Made by a program: the position numbers and the translations under genes. A stretch of 64,000 nucleotides of DNA from Pseudaminobacter soli (ex Li et al. 2025). Its GTDB lineage: Bacteria > Pseudomonadota > Alphaproteobacteria > Rhizobiales > Rhizobiaceae. Shown one piece after another: positions 17,700-27,395 of this stretch. The notes beneath the pieces were generated by a model. It was not told the origin of the DNA, did no database searches, and saw nothing but the letters and a program-made list of their open reading frames with translations. Positions within the stretch are counted from its first letter, which is position 1. Each line of letters opens with the position of its first letter. Location of the stretch: NCBI RefSeq assembly GCF_029892515.1, contig NZ_JARXVF010000001.1, positions 1,612,001-1,676,000 on the forward strand, given 5' to 3'.

Positions 17700-18293
17700 A
17701 TGAGCGTCGAGTTGAGCGCAAGAAAGTCTGTCAAACGCGGGCGGCGAGGCCTCTTCGGCCTTTTCCTACGCGACGCGAGCGGCGCCACGGCGATCGAATT
17801 TGCGATGCTTGCCATCCCCTTCGCGCTGCTGACCTTCGCGATTCTGGAAAGCTGCATCTCCTTTACCGCACAACAGGTAGTGTCAGGTGCCGCGGACGAC
17901 GTCGCCCGGCAATTCCGCACGGGTCAGCTCAGGCCTGACCCGAACAACCAGGCTGCTGTGGCCGCCAAGGTCAAAACGATGATCTGCAGCCGCCTGGAGG
18001 TACTGGTTTCGAAGGGTTGCCCGGATCTCTTCATCGACCTGCAGCAGTTCGCCAACTACCCCGACGCGCTCAATATCAAGACCAAGCTGACGGGGACTGG
18101 ACCCAATCGTGACCTCGACACAACCGGTTTTGCCATCAACCCGGGTCTGGCGAAGAGCAAGAACATATTGCGGGTCTACTACAAGTGGCCCGTGATTACC
18201 GATTTCATGCGGGCATCCATTTCGAACATCAAAGGCGGCAAGATCCTGCTGGCCGCAACGGCCATCTGGCAGAACGAGCCGTTCGAGAATTGA
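17700..18293 (+). CDS. TadE-like pseudopilin (copy 1)
   Basis: Minor pilin-like protein, 197 residues. A basic leader (RKSVKRGRRG) precedes the TadE motif SGATAIEFAMLAIPFALLTF, with Glu at +5 after a likely CpaA cut. The periplasmic part has a Cys pair (MICSRLEVLVSKGC) and AMLAIP-type helix packing. AGGAAG lies 6 nt before the ATG. It is followed after 63 nt by a second TadE-like gene. No von Willebrand TadG is encoded in the window. Confidence 0.87.
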   Translation: MSVELSARKSVKRGRRGLFGLFLRDASGATAIEFAMLAIPFALLTFAILESCISFTAQQVVSGAADDVARQFRTGQLRPDPNNQAAVAAKVKTMICSRLEVLVSKGCPDLFIDLQQFANYPDALNIKTKLTGTGPNRDLDTTGFAINPGLAKSKNILRVYYKWPVITDFMRASISNIKGGKILLAATAIWQNEPFEN

Positions 18294-18356
18294 CGCGAAA
18301 AGCCGGGCTGAAGGCAGGATAGGGCAAAGCAACATGTCGTTCGTGCGGGGGCACAT

Positions 18357-18968
18357 ATGACACGGATGGATTTGACGAGACTTTGGAGTGGCCTATTCCG
18401 GCTGCGGGCAGACCGTCGCGGCATTGCGGCGGTTGAGTTCGCGCTCATCGCGCCGCTGCTGCTGTGCGTATATTTTGTCAGCATGGAACTCTCGCTTGGC
18501 CTTGAGACCAGCAAAAAGGTCAACCGCATCGGCAGCATGGTCGCCGACCTTGTGACTCAGCAGCCGGGAAAGATCGCCAAGGCAGATGTCGAGGCCATGA
18601 TGCAGCTCGGCCAGGCGATTCTCCAGCCCTACAATCGTTCAACCCCGACGATCATCGTGTCGGAGGTTCAGATCACCAACGAAGCCACTCCCAAGGTGCT
18701 GGTTGTCTGGTCGAGACAGATCGCAAATGGCGTCTACAGCACGCCTTATGTGGCCCAGTCGCCGACCACCATACCCGACCAGCTCAAGATCAAGGGCACC
18801 TACCTCATCCGCGTCACGAGCACCCTCAACTACAAGCCGCTCATTACCTGGGACGCATCACAAAAGAAGACGCTAGGCCTGCTCTCGGCCTTTGACAGCA
18901 TCTCGATGGGCGGGACTTACTATCTGCGCCCGCGCATGAGTGCCGACGTATCCTGCAGCGACTGCTGA
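18357..18968 (+). CDS. TadE-like pseudopilin (copy 2)
   Basis: Minor pilin-like protein, 203 residues. The leader RLRADRRG is followed by IAAVEFALIAPLLLCVYF, again with Glu at +5 of the mature helix. The periplasmic body contains MVADLVTQQPGKIAKADVEA and ends with Cys residues (VSCSDC). Similar small TadE-domain proteins come in pairs in rhizobial Tad loci. It is the last gene of the plus-strand pilus unit; 125 bp separate it from deoB. Confidence 0.85.
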   Translation: MTRMDLTRLWSGLFRLRADRRGIAAVEFALIAPLLLCVYFVSMELSLGLETSKKVNRIGSMVADLVTQQPGKIAKADVEAMMQLGQAILQPYNRSTPTIIVSEVQITNEATPKVLVVWSRQIANGVYSTPYVAQSPTTIPDQLKIKGTYLIRVTSTLNYKPLITWDASQKKTLGLLSAFDSISMGGTYYLRPRMSADVSCSDC

Positions 18969-19093
18969 TCCGGGCGTTTCACCACCGGATCGACCGTTTC
19001 GGGAGATTGATCGCTTTCGCTTCCGAATTGCCAATGGCCGCCGCGCAGCCTATCTGTGGAGCACTGTTCCGGCAAAGGTGAGCCCAGTTTCCG

Positions 19094-20332
19094 ATGGCGC
19101 GTGCATTCCTGTTCGTTCTCGACTCCTTCGGCATCGGCGGCGCGCCTGACGCGGATAGCTTCGGTGACGCCGGCGCAAACACTTTTGCCCATATCGCCCA
19201 AGCTTGCGCCACAGGTGCCGCGGACCGAGAGGAACTGCGGAAGGGTCCGCTGAACGTGCCCAACATGCTCTCGCTCGGACTTGGACGGGCGTCAGCCACG
19301 GCTACCGGATTTTCGCTGGGCGAGGATCGAGCCGCCCCGCCCTCCTCCTTCCATGGCGCAGCCGAGGAGGTTTCGAGCGGAAAGGATACGCCGTCTGGTC
19401 ATTGGGAAATCACTGCCGTGCCGGTGCCTTTTGAGTGGGGCTATTTTCCGCAGACCGTTCCCACCTTTCCGTCCGGATTGACCGCCGAAATCATCGCGGA
19501 AGCGAAGCTGCCCGGCATTCTCGGCGACTGCCATGCCTCCGGCACCGAGATCATCGAAAGATATGGCGAGGAGCATATCCAGACCGGCAAGCCGATCTGC
19601 TACACTTCGGCGGATTCCGTTTACCAGATCGCGGCCCACGAAGCCCATTTCGGCCTCGAACGCCTTTACGACCTCTGCCGCATCGTGCGCAGGCTGGTCG
19701 ATCCGCTGAACATCGGCCGCGTGATCGCGCGGCCCTTCACCGGCGAGACGCGGGCGGATTTCGAGCGGACCGCCAATCGCCGGGACTTTGCCGTGCCGCC
19801 GCCCGAGCCGACCCTGCTCGACCGCCTGACCGCGCGCGGAAGCAAGGTCATCGGCATGGGCAAGATCGGCGACATCTTCGCTCATCAAGGCGTTTCGGAG
19901 GTGCGCAAGGCGGCCGGCAACATGGCGCTTTTCGACGCGACCTTGCAGGCAATGGACGATGCGCGCGACGGCGAGCTGGTATTTGCCAATTTCGTCGACT
20001 TCGACACGCTCTACGGCCATCGCCGCGACATTGCAGGCTATGCCGCCGCGCTGGAAGCCTTCGACAAACGGCTGCCGGAAGCAATCTCGACATTGCAACC
20101 CGGCGACCTGCTCCTGCTGACCGCCGACCATGGCTGCGACCCATCCTGGAGAGGAAGCGACCATACGCGCGAGCGCGTGCCCGTCATCGGCATCGCACCG
20201 GGCCTGTCGGGTGGCGATATCGGCCTGCGCAAAACCTTTGCCGACATTGGCGAGACGGTGGCCGAACATCTTGGCCTGGCGCGTGGACGCCACGGCACCT
20301 CTTTCTATCCGGCGATCGCCCGCAATGCCTGA
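19094..20332 (+). CDS. deoB: Phosphopentomutase
   Basis: Converts (deoxy)ribose 1-phosphate to the 5-phosphate in nucleoside salvage; cytoplasmic, 412 residues, normal length. Alkaline-phosphatase-superfamily metal sites are seen in [19 protein letters not shown] (Asp), the catalytic Thr in [35 protein letters not shown] and [10 protein letters not shown]. Its stop overlaps the mutM start by 8 nt, an unusual pairing of salvage with DNA repair that suggests cotranscription. Confidence 0.95.
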   Translation: MARAFLFVLDSFGIGGAPDADSFGDAGANTFAHIAQACATGAADREELRKGPLNVPNMLSLGLGRASATATGFSLGEDRAAPPSSFHGAAEEVSSGKDTPSGHWEITAVPVPFEWGYFPQTVPTFPSGLTAEIIAEAKLPGILGDCHASGTEIIERYGEEHIQTGKPICYTSADSVYQIAAHEAHFGLERLYDLCRIVRRLVDPLNIGRVIARPFTGETRADFERTANRRDFAVPPPEPTLLDRLTARGSKVIGMGKIGDIFAHQGVSEVRKAAGNMALFDATLQAMDDARDGELVFANFVDFDTLYGHRRDIAGYAAALEAFDKRLPEAISTLQPGDLLLLTADHGCDPSWRGSDHTRERVPVIGIAPGLSGGDIGLRKTFADIGETVAEHLGLARGRHGTSFYPAIARNA

Positions 20333-21212
20333 GTTGCCCGAAGTCGAAACAGTGCGGCGCGGCTTGCAGCCGGCCATGGAAGGCGCGCGCATCGTTCGCG
20401 TCGAGACCCGCCGCCCAGATCTGCGCTTTCCGTTTCCCGAGCGGTTCGCGGAACGACTCGAAGGGCGCAGGATCATCTCACTCGGTCGGCGGGCGAAATA
20501 CCTGACCGCGCATATCGAGGATGCCCCAGTTCTGATCTGCCATCTCGGCATGTCAGGCTCCTTCAGGGTCGAAACCGACGATCAGGCGCTACTACCCGGC
20601 GATTTCCATCACGAACGACCGAAGGCCGCCGCCCACGACCACGTAGTCTTCCATCTCGAACCGTCGAAAGGCGAGCCGACGCGCATCATCTTCAACGATC
20701 CGCGCCGCTTCGGCTTCATGCTTTTCGCCGAGAACGGCGCGGAACATCCGATGTTGGCCGGGCTCGGTGTCGAGCCGACGGGCAACGCGCTCGATGGCAA
20801 GCTGCTGGCCGAACTCTTCCGCGACCGCCGCAGCCCGCTCAAGGCGGCACTGCTGGATCAGCGGCTGATTGCCGGCCTGGGCAACATTTACGTGTCCGAA
20901 GCGCTGTGGCGCGCCGGCCTGTCGCCGCTCAGGATTGCCGGCACGATAGCCAAGCCCGGCAAGAAGGCCGCGGAGGCAAGCGAACGCCTGGCTTCGAGCA
21001 TCCGCTCGGTCATTGCCGACGCCATCGAAGCGGGCGGCTCGTCGCTGCGCGATTACGTGCATGCAGACGGCTCGCTCGGCTATTTCCAGCATTCCTTCTC
21101 GGTCTACGACTGCGAAGGCGAACCCTGCCGCACACCCGGCTGCAAGGGGCATATCGAGCGCATCGTGCAGAGCGGCAGGTCGACCTTCTATTGCCCGCGC
21201 TGCCAGCGCTAA
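20325..21212 (+). CDS. mutM: Formamidopyrimidine-DNA glycosylase
   Basis: Base-excision repair enzyme that removes oxidised purines and nicks abasic sites, 295 residues. The catalytic N-terminus is [13 protein letters not shown] (Pro2, Glu3). The helix-two-turn-helix is [20 protein letters not shown]-terminal zinc finger uses [11 protein letters not shown] and CPRC. ATG 20325 is required, because catalysis depends on the exposed Pro2; the frame is open further upstream inside deoB but is not used. Confidence 0.95.
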   Translation: MPELPEVETVRRGLQPAMEGARIVRVETRRPDLRFPFPERFAERLEGRRIISLGRRAKYLTAHIEDAPVLICHLGMSGSFRVETDDQALLPGDFHHERPKAAAHDHVVFHLEPSKGEPTRIIFNDPRRFGFMLFAENGAEHPMLAGLGVEPTGNALDGKLLAELFRDRRSPLKAALLDQRLIAGLGNIYVSEALWRAGLSPLRIAGTIAKPGKKAAEASERLASSIRSVIADAIEAGGSSLRDYVHADGSLGYFQHSFSVYDCEGEPCRTPGCKGHIERIVQSGRSTFYCPRCQR

Positions 21213-21262
21213 ACCAATCGGAACACGGGCTTCCAACGGCCCAGCGAGAGGAGACCTTCCTG

Positions 21263-22036
21263 ATGGCTTATGAAACGATCATCGTCGAAACGCGCGGCAA
21301 GGTTGGCCTCATCACGCTGAACCGGCCGAAGGCACTCAACGCGCTCAACTCCGAGGTTCTGAAGGAGTTGCTGGCTGCCAGCCAGGCCTTCGATGCCGAT
21401 CCGGAGATCGGCGCGATTGTTCTCACCGGCTCGGAAAAGGCCTTCGCCGCGGGCGCCGACATCAAGGAGATGCAGTCCAAGAGCTATGTGGACATGTATC
21501 TGGAAGACTTCTTCGCCGGCTGGGAGGCGTTCACGCGCGTGCGCAAGCCGGTGATCGCGGCGGTCGCGGGCTACGCGCTTGGCGGCGGTTGCGAGCTTGC
21601 AATGATGTGCGACTTCATCATCGCCGCCGACACGGCCAAGTTCGGCCAGCCCGAGATCACGCTCGGCGTGATGCCGGGCATGGGCGGCTCGCAGCGACTG
21701 ACCCGCTTTGTCGGAAAATCCAAGGCCATGGACATGTGCCTGACAGGACGGATGATGGACGCGGCCGAAGCCGAACGCAGCGGTCTGGTGTCGCGCGTGG
21801 TGCCGGCGGGCGAACTGCTCGACGAGGCCCTGAAGGCGGCCACCAAGATCGCCAGCCTCTCGCTGCCGGCGGTCATCATGACCAAGGAGGCCGTCAACCG
21901 CTCCTACGAGACGACGCTTTCGGAAGGCCTTCGTTTCGAGCGGCGCGTGTTTCATTCCATGTTCGCGCTCGAAGACCAGAAGGAAGGCATGGCCGCGTTT
22001 TCGGAGAAGCGCGCCGCCAATTTCAAGAACCGTTGA
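21263..22036 (+). CDS. Enoyl-CoA hydratase (crotonase family)
   Basis: Hydrates 2-enoyl-CoA in fatty-acid or related acyl-CoA breakdown, 257 residues. The oxyanion-hole segments are [14 protein letters not shown] and [18 protein letters not shown], and a Glu-containing loop is [20 protein letters not shown]. Both catalytic Glu positions (near residues 115 and 135) look intact, so a hydratase is likelier than another crotonase. ATG 21263 has GAGAGGAG upstream. It lies 50 nt after mutM. Confidence 0.92.
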   Translation: MAYETIIVETRGKVGLITLNRPKALNALNSEVLKELLAASQAFDADPEIGAIVLTGSEKAFAAGADIKEMQSKSYVDMYLEDFFAGWEAFTRVRKPVIAAVAGYALGGGCELAMMCDFIIAADTAKFGQPEITLGVMPGMGGSQRLTRFVGKSKAMDMCLTGRMMDAAEAERSGLVSRVVPAGELLDEALKAATKIASLSLPAVIMTKEAVNRSYETTLSEGLRFERRVFHSMFALEDQKEGMAAFSEKRAANFKNR

Positions 22037-22200
22037 GCATGCGGACAATGCTCTCAGCAATTGCGGCGGAAACGGCGTTGACGCGCGCTCAAAGCTGAAC
22101 TATAAGCCGCACCAACCGAGGCGGCCTCTGGCTGCCCATTTGTTTTTTGCGTCCTGAAGCATATCTCGGGCGCCATCACTGAAACGCAAAGAGAGGCATC

Positions 22201-22467
22201 ATGGCCAATACATCCTCGGCCAAAAAGGCAACGCGCAAGATCGCCGCCCGCACCGCGGTCAACAAGAACCGCCGTTCGCGCGTCCGCACTTACGTGCGCA
22301 AGGTCGAGGAGGCGCTGGCCTCGGGCGACAAGTCGGCAGCTGAAGCCGCCCTCCTGGCTGCTCAGCCCGAACTGATGCGCGCCGCCACCAAGGGCGTCCT
22401 GCACAAGAACACGGCTTCCCGCAAGGTTTCGCGCCTTACCCTGCGCGTTAAGGCCCTGTCTGCCTAA
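22201..22467 (+). CDS. rpsT: 30S ribosomal protein S20
   Basis: Small-subunit protein that binds 16S rRNA early in assembly, 88 residues, usual length. The basic helical pattern is typical: [33 protein letters not shown] and [19 protein letters not shown]. It is followed by a strong terminator and then the dnaA leader, the usual rhizobial order. Confidence 0.97.
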   Translation: MANTSSAKKATRKIAARTAVNKNRRSRVRTYVRKVEEALASGDKSAAEAALLAAQPELMRAATKGVLHKNTASRKVSRLTLRVKALSA

Positions 22468-22495
22468 TTCTTAAATACTTAGTATCCGACTACAG

Positions 22496-22523
22496 AAAAC
22501 CCGGCCCAAAAGGCCGGGTTTTT
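22496..22523 (+). terminator. Rho-independent terminator of rpsT
   Basis: Perfect 11-bp stem (22496-22506 with 22512-22522), 5-nt loop, ending in TTTTT, 28 nt after the rpsT stop. Confidence 0.92.
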
Positions 22524-23300
22524 CGTTTGCCGAAGAAAATACGCAAAAGAGCGGAAATAGCTTCGCAGGGAATATCTTTCAGCATCTTTGATTATTTGCC
22601 GGCGTATTTACGCCTGACGGAATCTACAACTGCTGCGCGCAGGATCCCTCACACATATCCTGATCGTAAAATCCTTTATTTTTCATAGCGTTACAGAACG
22701 TTATCCACAGCCTGTTCATTTCGCCCGGCAGGGGCGCCGACCAAGTAGCTGTCAAGATTTTTTTTGAAAAGAATTTTCTCACACGCGCCCGTTTTCGCAT
22801 TGGATAGGAAAGGGGTTGAATCGAAACACTTTTGTCGATTCCCGCAGTCTTGCGAAAGGCAGAGTCAATAGCCGGGGCGGCCGGAACCATTAAAAAAGGG
22901 TTGAGTGTGGCCTTGCCCTGTCCACAGCGTTTTTTGTAGTGTCTTTTCATTGAGAGGGACGGGCCTACGGCCTGAAGACCTAGCCAGAAAATAATGGGGT
23001 GTTGGACGCGGACATAATCCGCGTACTGGCAGGGTTTTGCCTTTTCGATGGGTAGGGCGCGTGGGTAAAGCGAACTTGTAATAGGAGAGTAGGCTCTGGC
23101 GTGTGCCGCCGGATGAGTTGGTTCGCTGCAGTCTTGCGGCGACCCCGCAGCAGTATGCTTGCGGACTGGAAGTTTAGCAGTGTCGGTTGCCGCTGGCGGC
23201 GGTAACCGCGTTTGAGAGTAGAAGGGCGGCCAACGAGGCGGATGCAGGATTATGCAGCCGAGGCAGCCCGGTGCAGGTACGGACGACGAGGATTGCTACA
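22524..23300 (+). promoter_or_regulatory. Long AT-rich rpsT-dnaA interval with a DnaA box
   Basis: A stretch of 777 bp with no credible gene. It has a perfect DnaA box TTATCCACA at 22701-22709, a weaker CTGTCCACA at 22918-22926, and an AT-rich run at about 22750-22790. These fit autoregulation of dnaA, and possibly an origin-like element, although the rhizobial oriC is usually placed near hemE. The last 200 bp (from about 23100) is GC-rich and is probably the dnaA 5' untranslated region. Confidence 0.5.
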
Positions 23301-24848
23301 ATGCATAATGGCATCGACAAGGAAGCAAAATCAGACTTCCTTTTTCCAGTGAACCTCATCGAGGGGAAAGAGATGACGGGCTCCAGCGGCGCGGAGAAGA
23401 CATTCGACCGGGTCAAGGCACAGCTGAAGGCACGTCTCGGCAGCGAAGTCTATTCGAGCTGGTTTGGCCGCATGAAGCTTGCGGAAGCTTCCAAGGGCCT
23501 GGTGAGGATTTCGGTTCCCACGGCGTTTTTGCGCTCGTGGATCAACAGCCATTATCTTGAGCTGATCTCGGAGATTTGGAAGCAGGAGGACGCGGACGTC
23601 CTCAAGGTGGACATCGTGGTGCGCACGGCAACCCGGCTTGCCGCTCCCACTGAGGATCTCGGGAAGGCGCAGCAGAGCCGCAAGGCCACCACGCGGCAGA
23701 CACACACGACCCTTTCGGTCGGCACGACCGCCAACACGAGCCTGGAGCGCGCAGCGCCCTCGCTGCAGAGCGCCCCGAGCGGCGACTTCCGTCAGAACGT
23801 TCTCGGCTCGCCGCTGGACGCGCGCTACACGTTCCAATCCTTTGTCGAGGGCCCGTCCAACCGAGTCGCCTTCGCCGCCGCGCGCGCTGTGGCAGAATCG
23901 GCCCAGAGCGCGGTGCGCTTCAACCCGCTGTTCATCCACGCGACGGTCGGCCTTGGAAAGACTCACCTTCTCCAGGCCATCGCAGCCGAGTCGCTGAAGC
24001 AGAACCCGCAGTCGCGCGTCGTCTACCTGACGGCCGAGTATTTCATGTGGCGCTTTGCAACCGCCATTCGCGACAACAACGCGCTGTCGCTCAAGGAGCA
24101 GCTGCGCGACATCGACCTCCTGATCATCGACGACATGCAGTTCCTGCAGGGCAAGTCGATCCAGCACGAGTTCTGCCACCTGATCAACATGCTGCTGGAC
24201 AGCGCCAAGCAGGTGGTGGTTGCCGCCGACCGGCCGCCGTCCGAGCTGGAATCGCTCGAGCCGCGCGTACGTTCGCGCCTCAATGGCGGCGTGGCGCTGG
24301 AAATGCAGACGCCGGACTTCGGCATGCGCTTCAGCATGCTGAAGACGCGCCTGGACGGCGCCAAGGTCGAAGATCCGGGCCTGAGCATCGACGACGAGAT
24401 CCTCTCCCACGTCGCCCGCACGGTGACCGGCAGCGGCCGCGAGCTGGAAGGCGCGTTCAACCAGCTCCTGTTCCGCCAGTCTTTCGAGCCACAGCTGAAC
24501 ATCGAGCGCATCGACGAGATTCTCGGCCACATCTACCGCTCCGGCGAGCCGAAGCGCGTCCGCATCGAGGACATCCAGCGCATCGTGGCGCGGCACTACA
24601 ACGTGTCGAAGACCGAGCTTCTGTCCAACCGGCGCACGCGCACCATCGTCAAGCCGCGGCAGATCGCGATGTATCTCGCCAAGGTCATGACCCCGCGCTC
24701 GCTGCCCGAGATCGGGCGCCGTTTCGGCGGCCGCGACCACACCACCGTGCTGCATGCCGTGCGAAAGATCGAAGACCTCTCCGGCAACGACAACACGCTA
24801 GCGCAGGAACTGGAATTGCTGCGCCGGCTGATCACCGACCAGGCCTAA
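23301..24848 (+). CDS. dnaA: Chromosomal replication initiator DnaA
   Basis: AAA+ protein that binds DnaA boxes and opens oriC, 515 residues from ATG 23301. Domain I is [20 protein letters not shown], domain II is a Thr/Ala-rich linker, and domain III has Walker [18 protein letters not shown] and Walker [16 protein letters not shown]. Domain IV has the signature [15 protein letters not shown]. Walker A is preceded by HAT in place of the common YGG. ATG 23301 (GAGGA 8 nt upstream) and ATG 23373 (GAGGGG upstream) are both plausible starts; the second would begin [11 protein letters not shown]. Confidence 0.95.
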   Translation: MHNGIDKEAKSDFLFPVNLIEGKEMTGSSGAEKTFDRVKAQLKARLGSEVYSSWFGRMKLAEASKGLVRISVPTAFLRSWINSHYLELISEIWKQEDADVLKVDIVVRTATRLAAPTEDLGKAQQSRKATTRQTHTTLSVGTTANTSLERAAPSLQSAPSGDFRQNVLGSPLDARYTFQSFVEGPSNRVAFAAARAVAESAQSAVRFNPLFIHATVGLGKTHLLQAIAAESLKQNPQSRVVYLTAEYFMWRFATAIRDNNALSLKEQLRDIDLLIIDDMQFLQGKSIQHEFCHLINMLLDSAKQVVVAADRPPSELESLEPRVRSRLNGGVALEMQTPDFGMRFSMLKTRLDGAKVEDPGLSIDDEILSHVARTVTGSGRELEGAFNQLLFRQSFEPQLNIERIDEILGHIYRSGEPKRVRIEDIQRIVARHYNVSKTELLSNRRTRTIVKPRQIAMYLAKVMTPRSLPEIGRRFGGRDHTTVLHAVRKIEDLSGNDNTLAQELELLRRLITDQA

Positions 24849-24910
24849 AGAGGCCTGACGAAGAGAGCGGGGCACGCGACCGGCGGTCGCGGTAAGGTTA
24901 TCCCCAAAAT

Positions 24911-24944
24911 GCCCGCGGGAACGCCCTAGAAAGGCACCGCGGGC
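24911..24944 (+). terminator. Hairpin between dnaA and dnaN
   Basis: An 8-bp stem GCCCGCGG (24911-24918 with 24937-24944) encloses a smaller GCC/GGC hairpin, followed by TTGCCTTTTCC. It is a likely weak terminator. A near-consensus DnaA box TTATCCCCA lies just before it (24898-24906). Confidence 0.5.
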
Positions 24945-25057
24945 TTGCCTTTTCCCGCCTTTTCCTGTCAGTTTGGCGTAATTCCAACAATGTTGGGCCT
25001 TGTGCGGGGGGCCGAGCCCGGAACCCTGCTACTTCTATCAAGCGAGCTTGTTGCGTC

Positions 25058-26176
25058 ATGCGTGTTATCCTGGAACGCTCAAACCTTCTGAAGTCCTTGA
25101 ACCACGTTCATCGCGTGGTTGAGCGGCGCAACACGATCCCGATCCTGTCGAACGTGCTCTTGCATGCCGACGGCGCAAGCCTTGAAATGAAAGCGACCGA
25201 CCTCGACCTCGAAGTCACCGAAGCGACGGCCGCGAATGTGGAACAGGCTGGCGCCACGACGGTGCCTGCGCATCTGCTCTACGACATCGTGCGCAAGCTG
25301 CCGGACGGCGCCGAGGTGATGCTGAAGACCGACGAGGACGGCAACGCCATGTCGGTGATTTCCGGTCGCTCGAGCTTCCGCCTGCAGTGCCTGCCGCAGT
25401 CGGACTTCCCGGAACTCTCGGCCGGCCAGTTCAGCCATATCTTCCGGCTCGAATCCACTGCCGTGAAGACGCTCATCGAGAAGACCCAGTTCGCCATCTC
25501 CACCGAGGAGACGCGCTACTATCTCAACGGCATCTTCCTGCACACGCTGGAAGTCGGCGGCAAGCTGAAGCTGCGGTCGGTCGCCACCGACGGCCATCGC
25601 CTTGCCCGCGCCGAAATGGACGCGCCGGCTGGCTCCGAAGGCATGCCGGGCATCATCATTCCGCGCAAGACCGTGAGCGAACTGCAGAAGCTGGTCGACG
25701 ATCCGGAAGTCCCGGTCACCACTGAACTGTCTGATACCAAGATCCGCTTCACCATCGGCAGCGTGGTGCTCACCTCCAAGCTGATCGACGGCACCTTCCC
25801 GGACTATCAGCGCGTCATCCCGACCGGCAACGACAAGCAGCTCATCATCGACCGCGAGAGCTTTGCGCGCGCCGTCGATCGCGTCTCGACGATTTCGTCC
25901 GAGCGCGGCCGTGCGGTGAAGCTGTCGATCTCCGACGGCCAGGTGACGCTTGCGGTCAACAACCCCGATTCGGGCAGCGCCACCGAAGAGATCGCGGCCG
26001 ACTATTCGTCCGACCCGATCGAGATCGGCTTCAACGCAAAATACCTGCTCGATGTCGCCGCCCAGCTTTCCGGCAGCGAAGCGAAGTTCATGCTGGCCGA
26101 TGCCGGCTCGCCCACGCTGATCCACGACACGGCCGACGAGCACGCCCTTTATGTGCTCATGCCGATGCGCGTCTAG
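25058..26176 (+). CDS. dnaN: DNA polymerase III beta subunit (sliding clamp)
   Basis: Homodimeric ring clamp that gives polymerase III processivity, 372 residues, normal length. The three clamp domains are visible: MRVILERSNLLKSLNHVHRV at the N-terminus, FAISTEETRYYLNGIFLH in the middle domain and FNAKYLLDVAAQLSGSEAKF in the third. The C-terminus HALYVLMPMRV is the conserved clamp-loader and polymerase contact. It lies 209 bp after dnaA and 45 bp before recF. Confidence 0.97.
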   Translation: MRVILERSNLLKSLNHVHRVVERRNTIPILSNVLLHADGASLEMKATDLDLEVTEATAANVEQAGATTVPAHLLYDIVRKLPDGAEVMLKTDEDGNAMSVISGRSSFRLQCLPQSDFPELSAGQFSHIFRLESTAVKTLIEKTQFAISTEETRYYLNGIFLHTLEVGGKLKLRSVATDGHRLARAEMDAPAGSEGMPGIIIPRKTVSELQKLVDDPEVPVTTELSDTKIRFTIGSVVLTSKLIDGTFPDYQRVIPTGNDKQLIIDRESFARAVDRVSTISSERGRAVKLSISDGQVTLAVNNPDSGSATEEIAADYSSDPIEIGFNAKYLLDVAAQLSGSEAKFMLADAGSPTLIHDTADEHALYVLMPMRV

Positions 26177-26221
26177 GACTCGGCGACGGCAATTCGACAG
26201 GTCGATGGGCGGTAGGCGGAC

Positions 26222-27364
26222 GTGACGTCGACTTACATCAGTAGGCTTACGCTTACGAATTTCCGCAACTATTCAGCGATTTCGCTGAATCTGAGATCCG
26301 GCGCCGTCGTCTTCACGGGCGAGAACGGCGCCGGCAAGACCAATCTCCTGGAAGCCATTTCCTTCCTGACGCCGGGGCGCGGCCTGAGGCGCGCGCCCTA
26401 TGGCGATGTCGCGCTCGAAGGCAGCGCCGGCGGCTTCAGCGTCCACGCCCATGTCGAGGGTGCTTTCGGCGACGCCGAGATCGGCACCGGAACCTCGGGC
26501 ACGGATGTGCCGGGCGAATCGGGCCGGCGCGTGCGCATCAACGGCGCCAACGCCAAGTCGGCCGACGACATGCTCGACTGGCTGCGCGTGCTCTGGCTGA
26601 CGCCGGCAATGGACACGCTGTTTACCGGGTCTGCCGGCGACCGCCGCCGCTTCCTCGACCGACTCGTGCTGGCAATCGACCCCAGCCATGGCCAGCGCGC
26701 GCTGGACTATGAAAAGGCGATGCGGGGCCGCAACCGGCTGCTCGCCGAAGAATCGCGCGACCGCCAATGGTTCGAGGCCATCGAGACGCAGATGGCCGAG
26801 ACCGGCGTGGCGATTGCCGCAGCGCGCGTCGAAATGGTGCGGCTGCTTGCGGCGATGATCGAGAAGCTGCCAGCCTCCGGCCCCTTCCCGCAGGCGGACA
26901 TCGCGCTTTCGGGCACACTCGAAAGCCAGATCGGCCAGCGGCCAGCCGTAGAAGTCGAGGAATCGTTCCGCCGCGCACTGGCTGACGGCCGAGATCGCGA
27001 CCGCGCCGCCGGCCGCACGCTGGACGGGCCGCATCGCAGCGACCTCATCGTCACCCATCGGCCCAAAGCCATGCCCGCCGAGCTTTGCTCCACCGGTGAG
27101 CAGAAGGCGCTGCTGGTCGGTATCATCGTTTCGCACGCGCGGCTTTGCGGCGAGATGTCGGGCACGGTGCCGATTCTATTGCTCGACGAAATCGCCGCCC
27201 ATCTCGACGCCGGCCGCCGGGCCGCCCTCTTTGCGATCCTGGAAGAACTTGGCTGCCAGGCCTTCATGACCGGCACCGAGCCGGCGCTGTTCTCCAGCCT
27301 GAGCGGCAAGGCATTGTTCCTTACCGTCGATCATGGATCGGTTCACCCCACCGAAGACGCCTGA
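26222..27364 (+). CDS. recF: DNA replication/repair protein RecF
   Basis: SMC-like ATPase that helps load RecA at gapped DNA, 380 residues. Walker A is FTGENGAGKTNLLEAI, with the RecF start LTLTNFRNYSAISL. The signature region is DGPHRSDLIVTH followed by STGEQKALLVGIIV, and Walker B is PILLLDEIAAHLDAGRR. The start is GTG at 26222. It is the third gene of the dnaA-dnaN-recF cluster; its stop lies 31 nt before the moeB start. Confidence 0.95.
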   Translation: MTSTYISRLTLTNFRNYSAISLNLRSGAVVFTGENGAGKTNLLEAISFLTPGRGLRRAPYGDVALEGSAGGFSVHAHVEGAFGDAEIGTGTSGTDVPGESGRRVRINGANAKSADDMLDWLRVLWLTPAMDTLFTGSAGDRRRFLDRLVLAIDPSHGQRALDYEKAMRGRNRLLAEESRDRQWFEAIETQMAETGVAIAAARVEMVRLLAAMIEKLPASGPFPQADIALSGTLESQIGQRPAVEVEESFRRALADGRDRDRAAGRTLDGPHRSDLIVTHRPKAMPAELCSTGEQKALLVGIIVSHARLCGEMSGTVPILLLDEIAAHLDAGRRAALFAILEELGCQAFMTGTEPALFSSLSGKALFLTVDHGSVHPTEDA

Positions 27365-27395
27365 CAAGGCCGGGCTGCGCCGATATGATTGCACC

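Noticed and set aside
22624-22950. Minus-strand 108-residue frame upstream of dnaA
   Set aside because: Its start lacks a ribosome-binding site, it is in the AT-rich regulatory interval covering the DnaA box, and its sequence has no recognisable domain.
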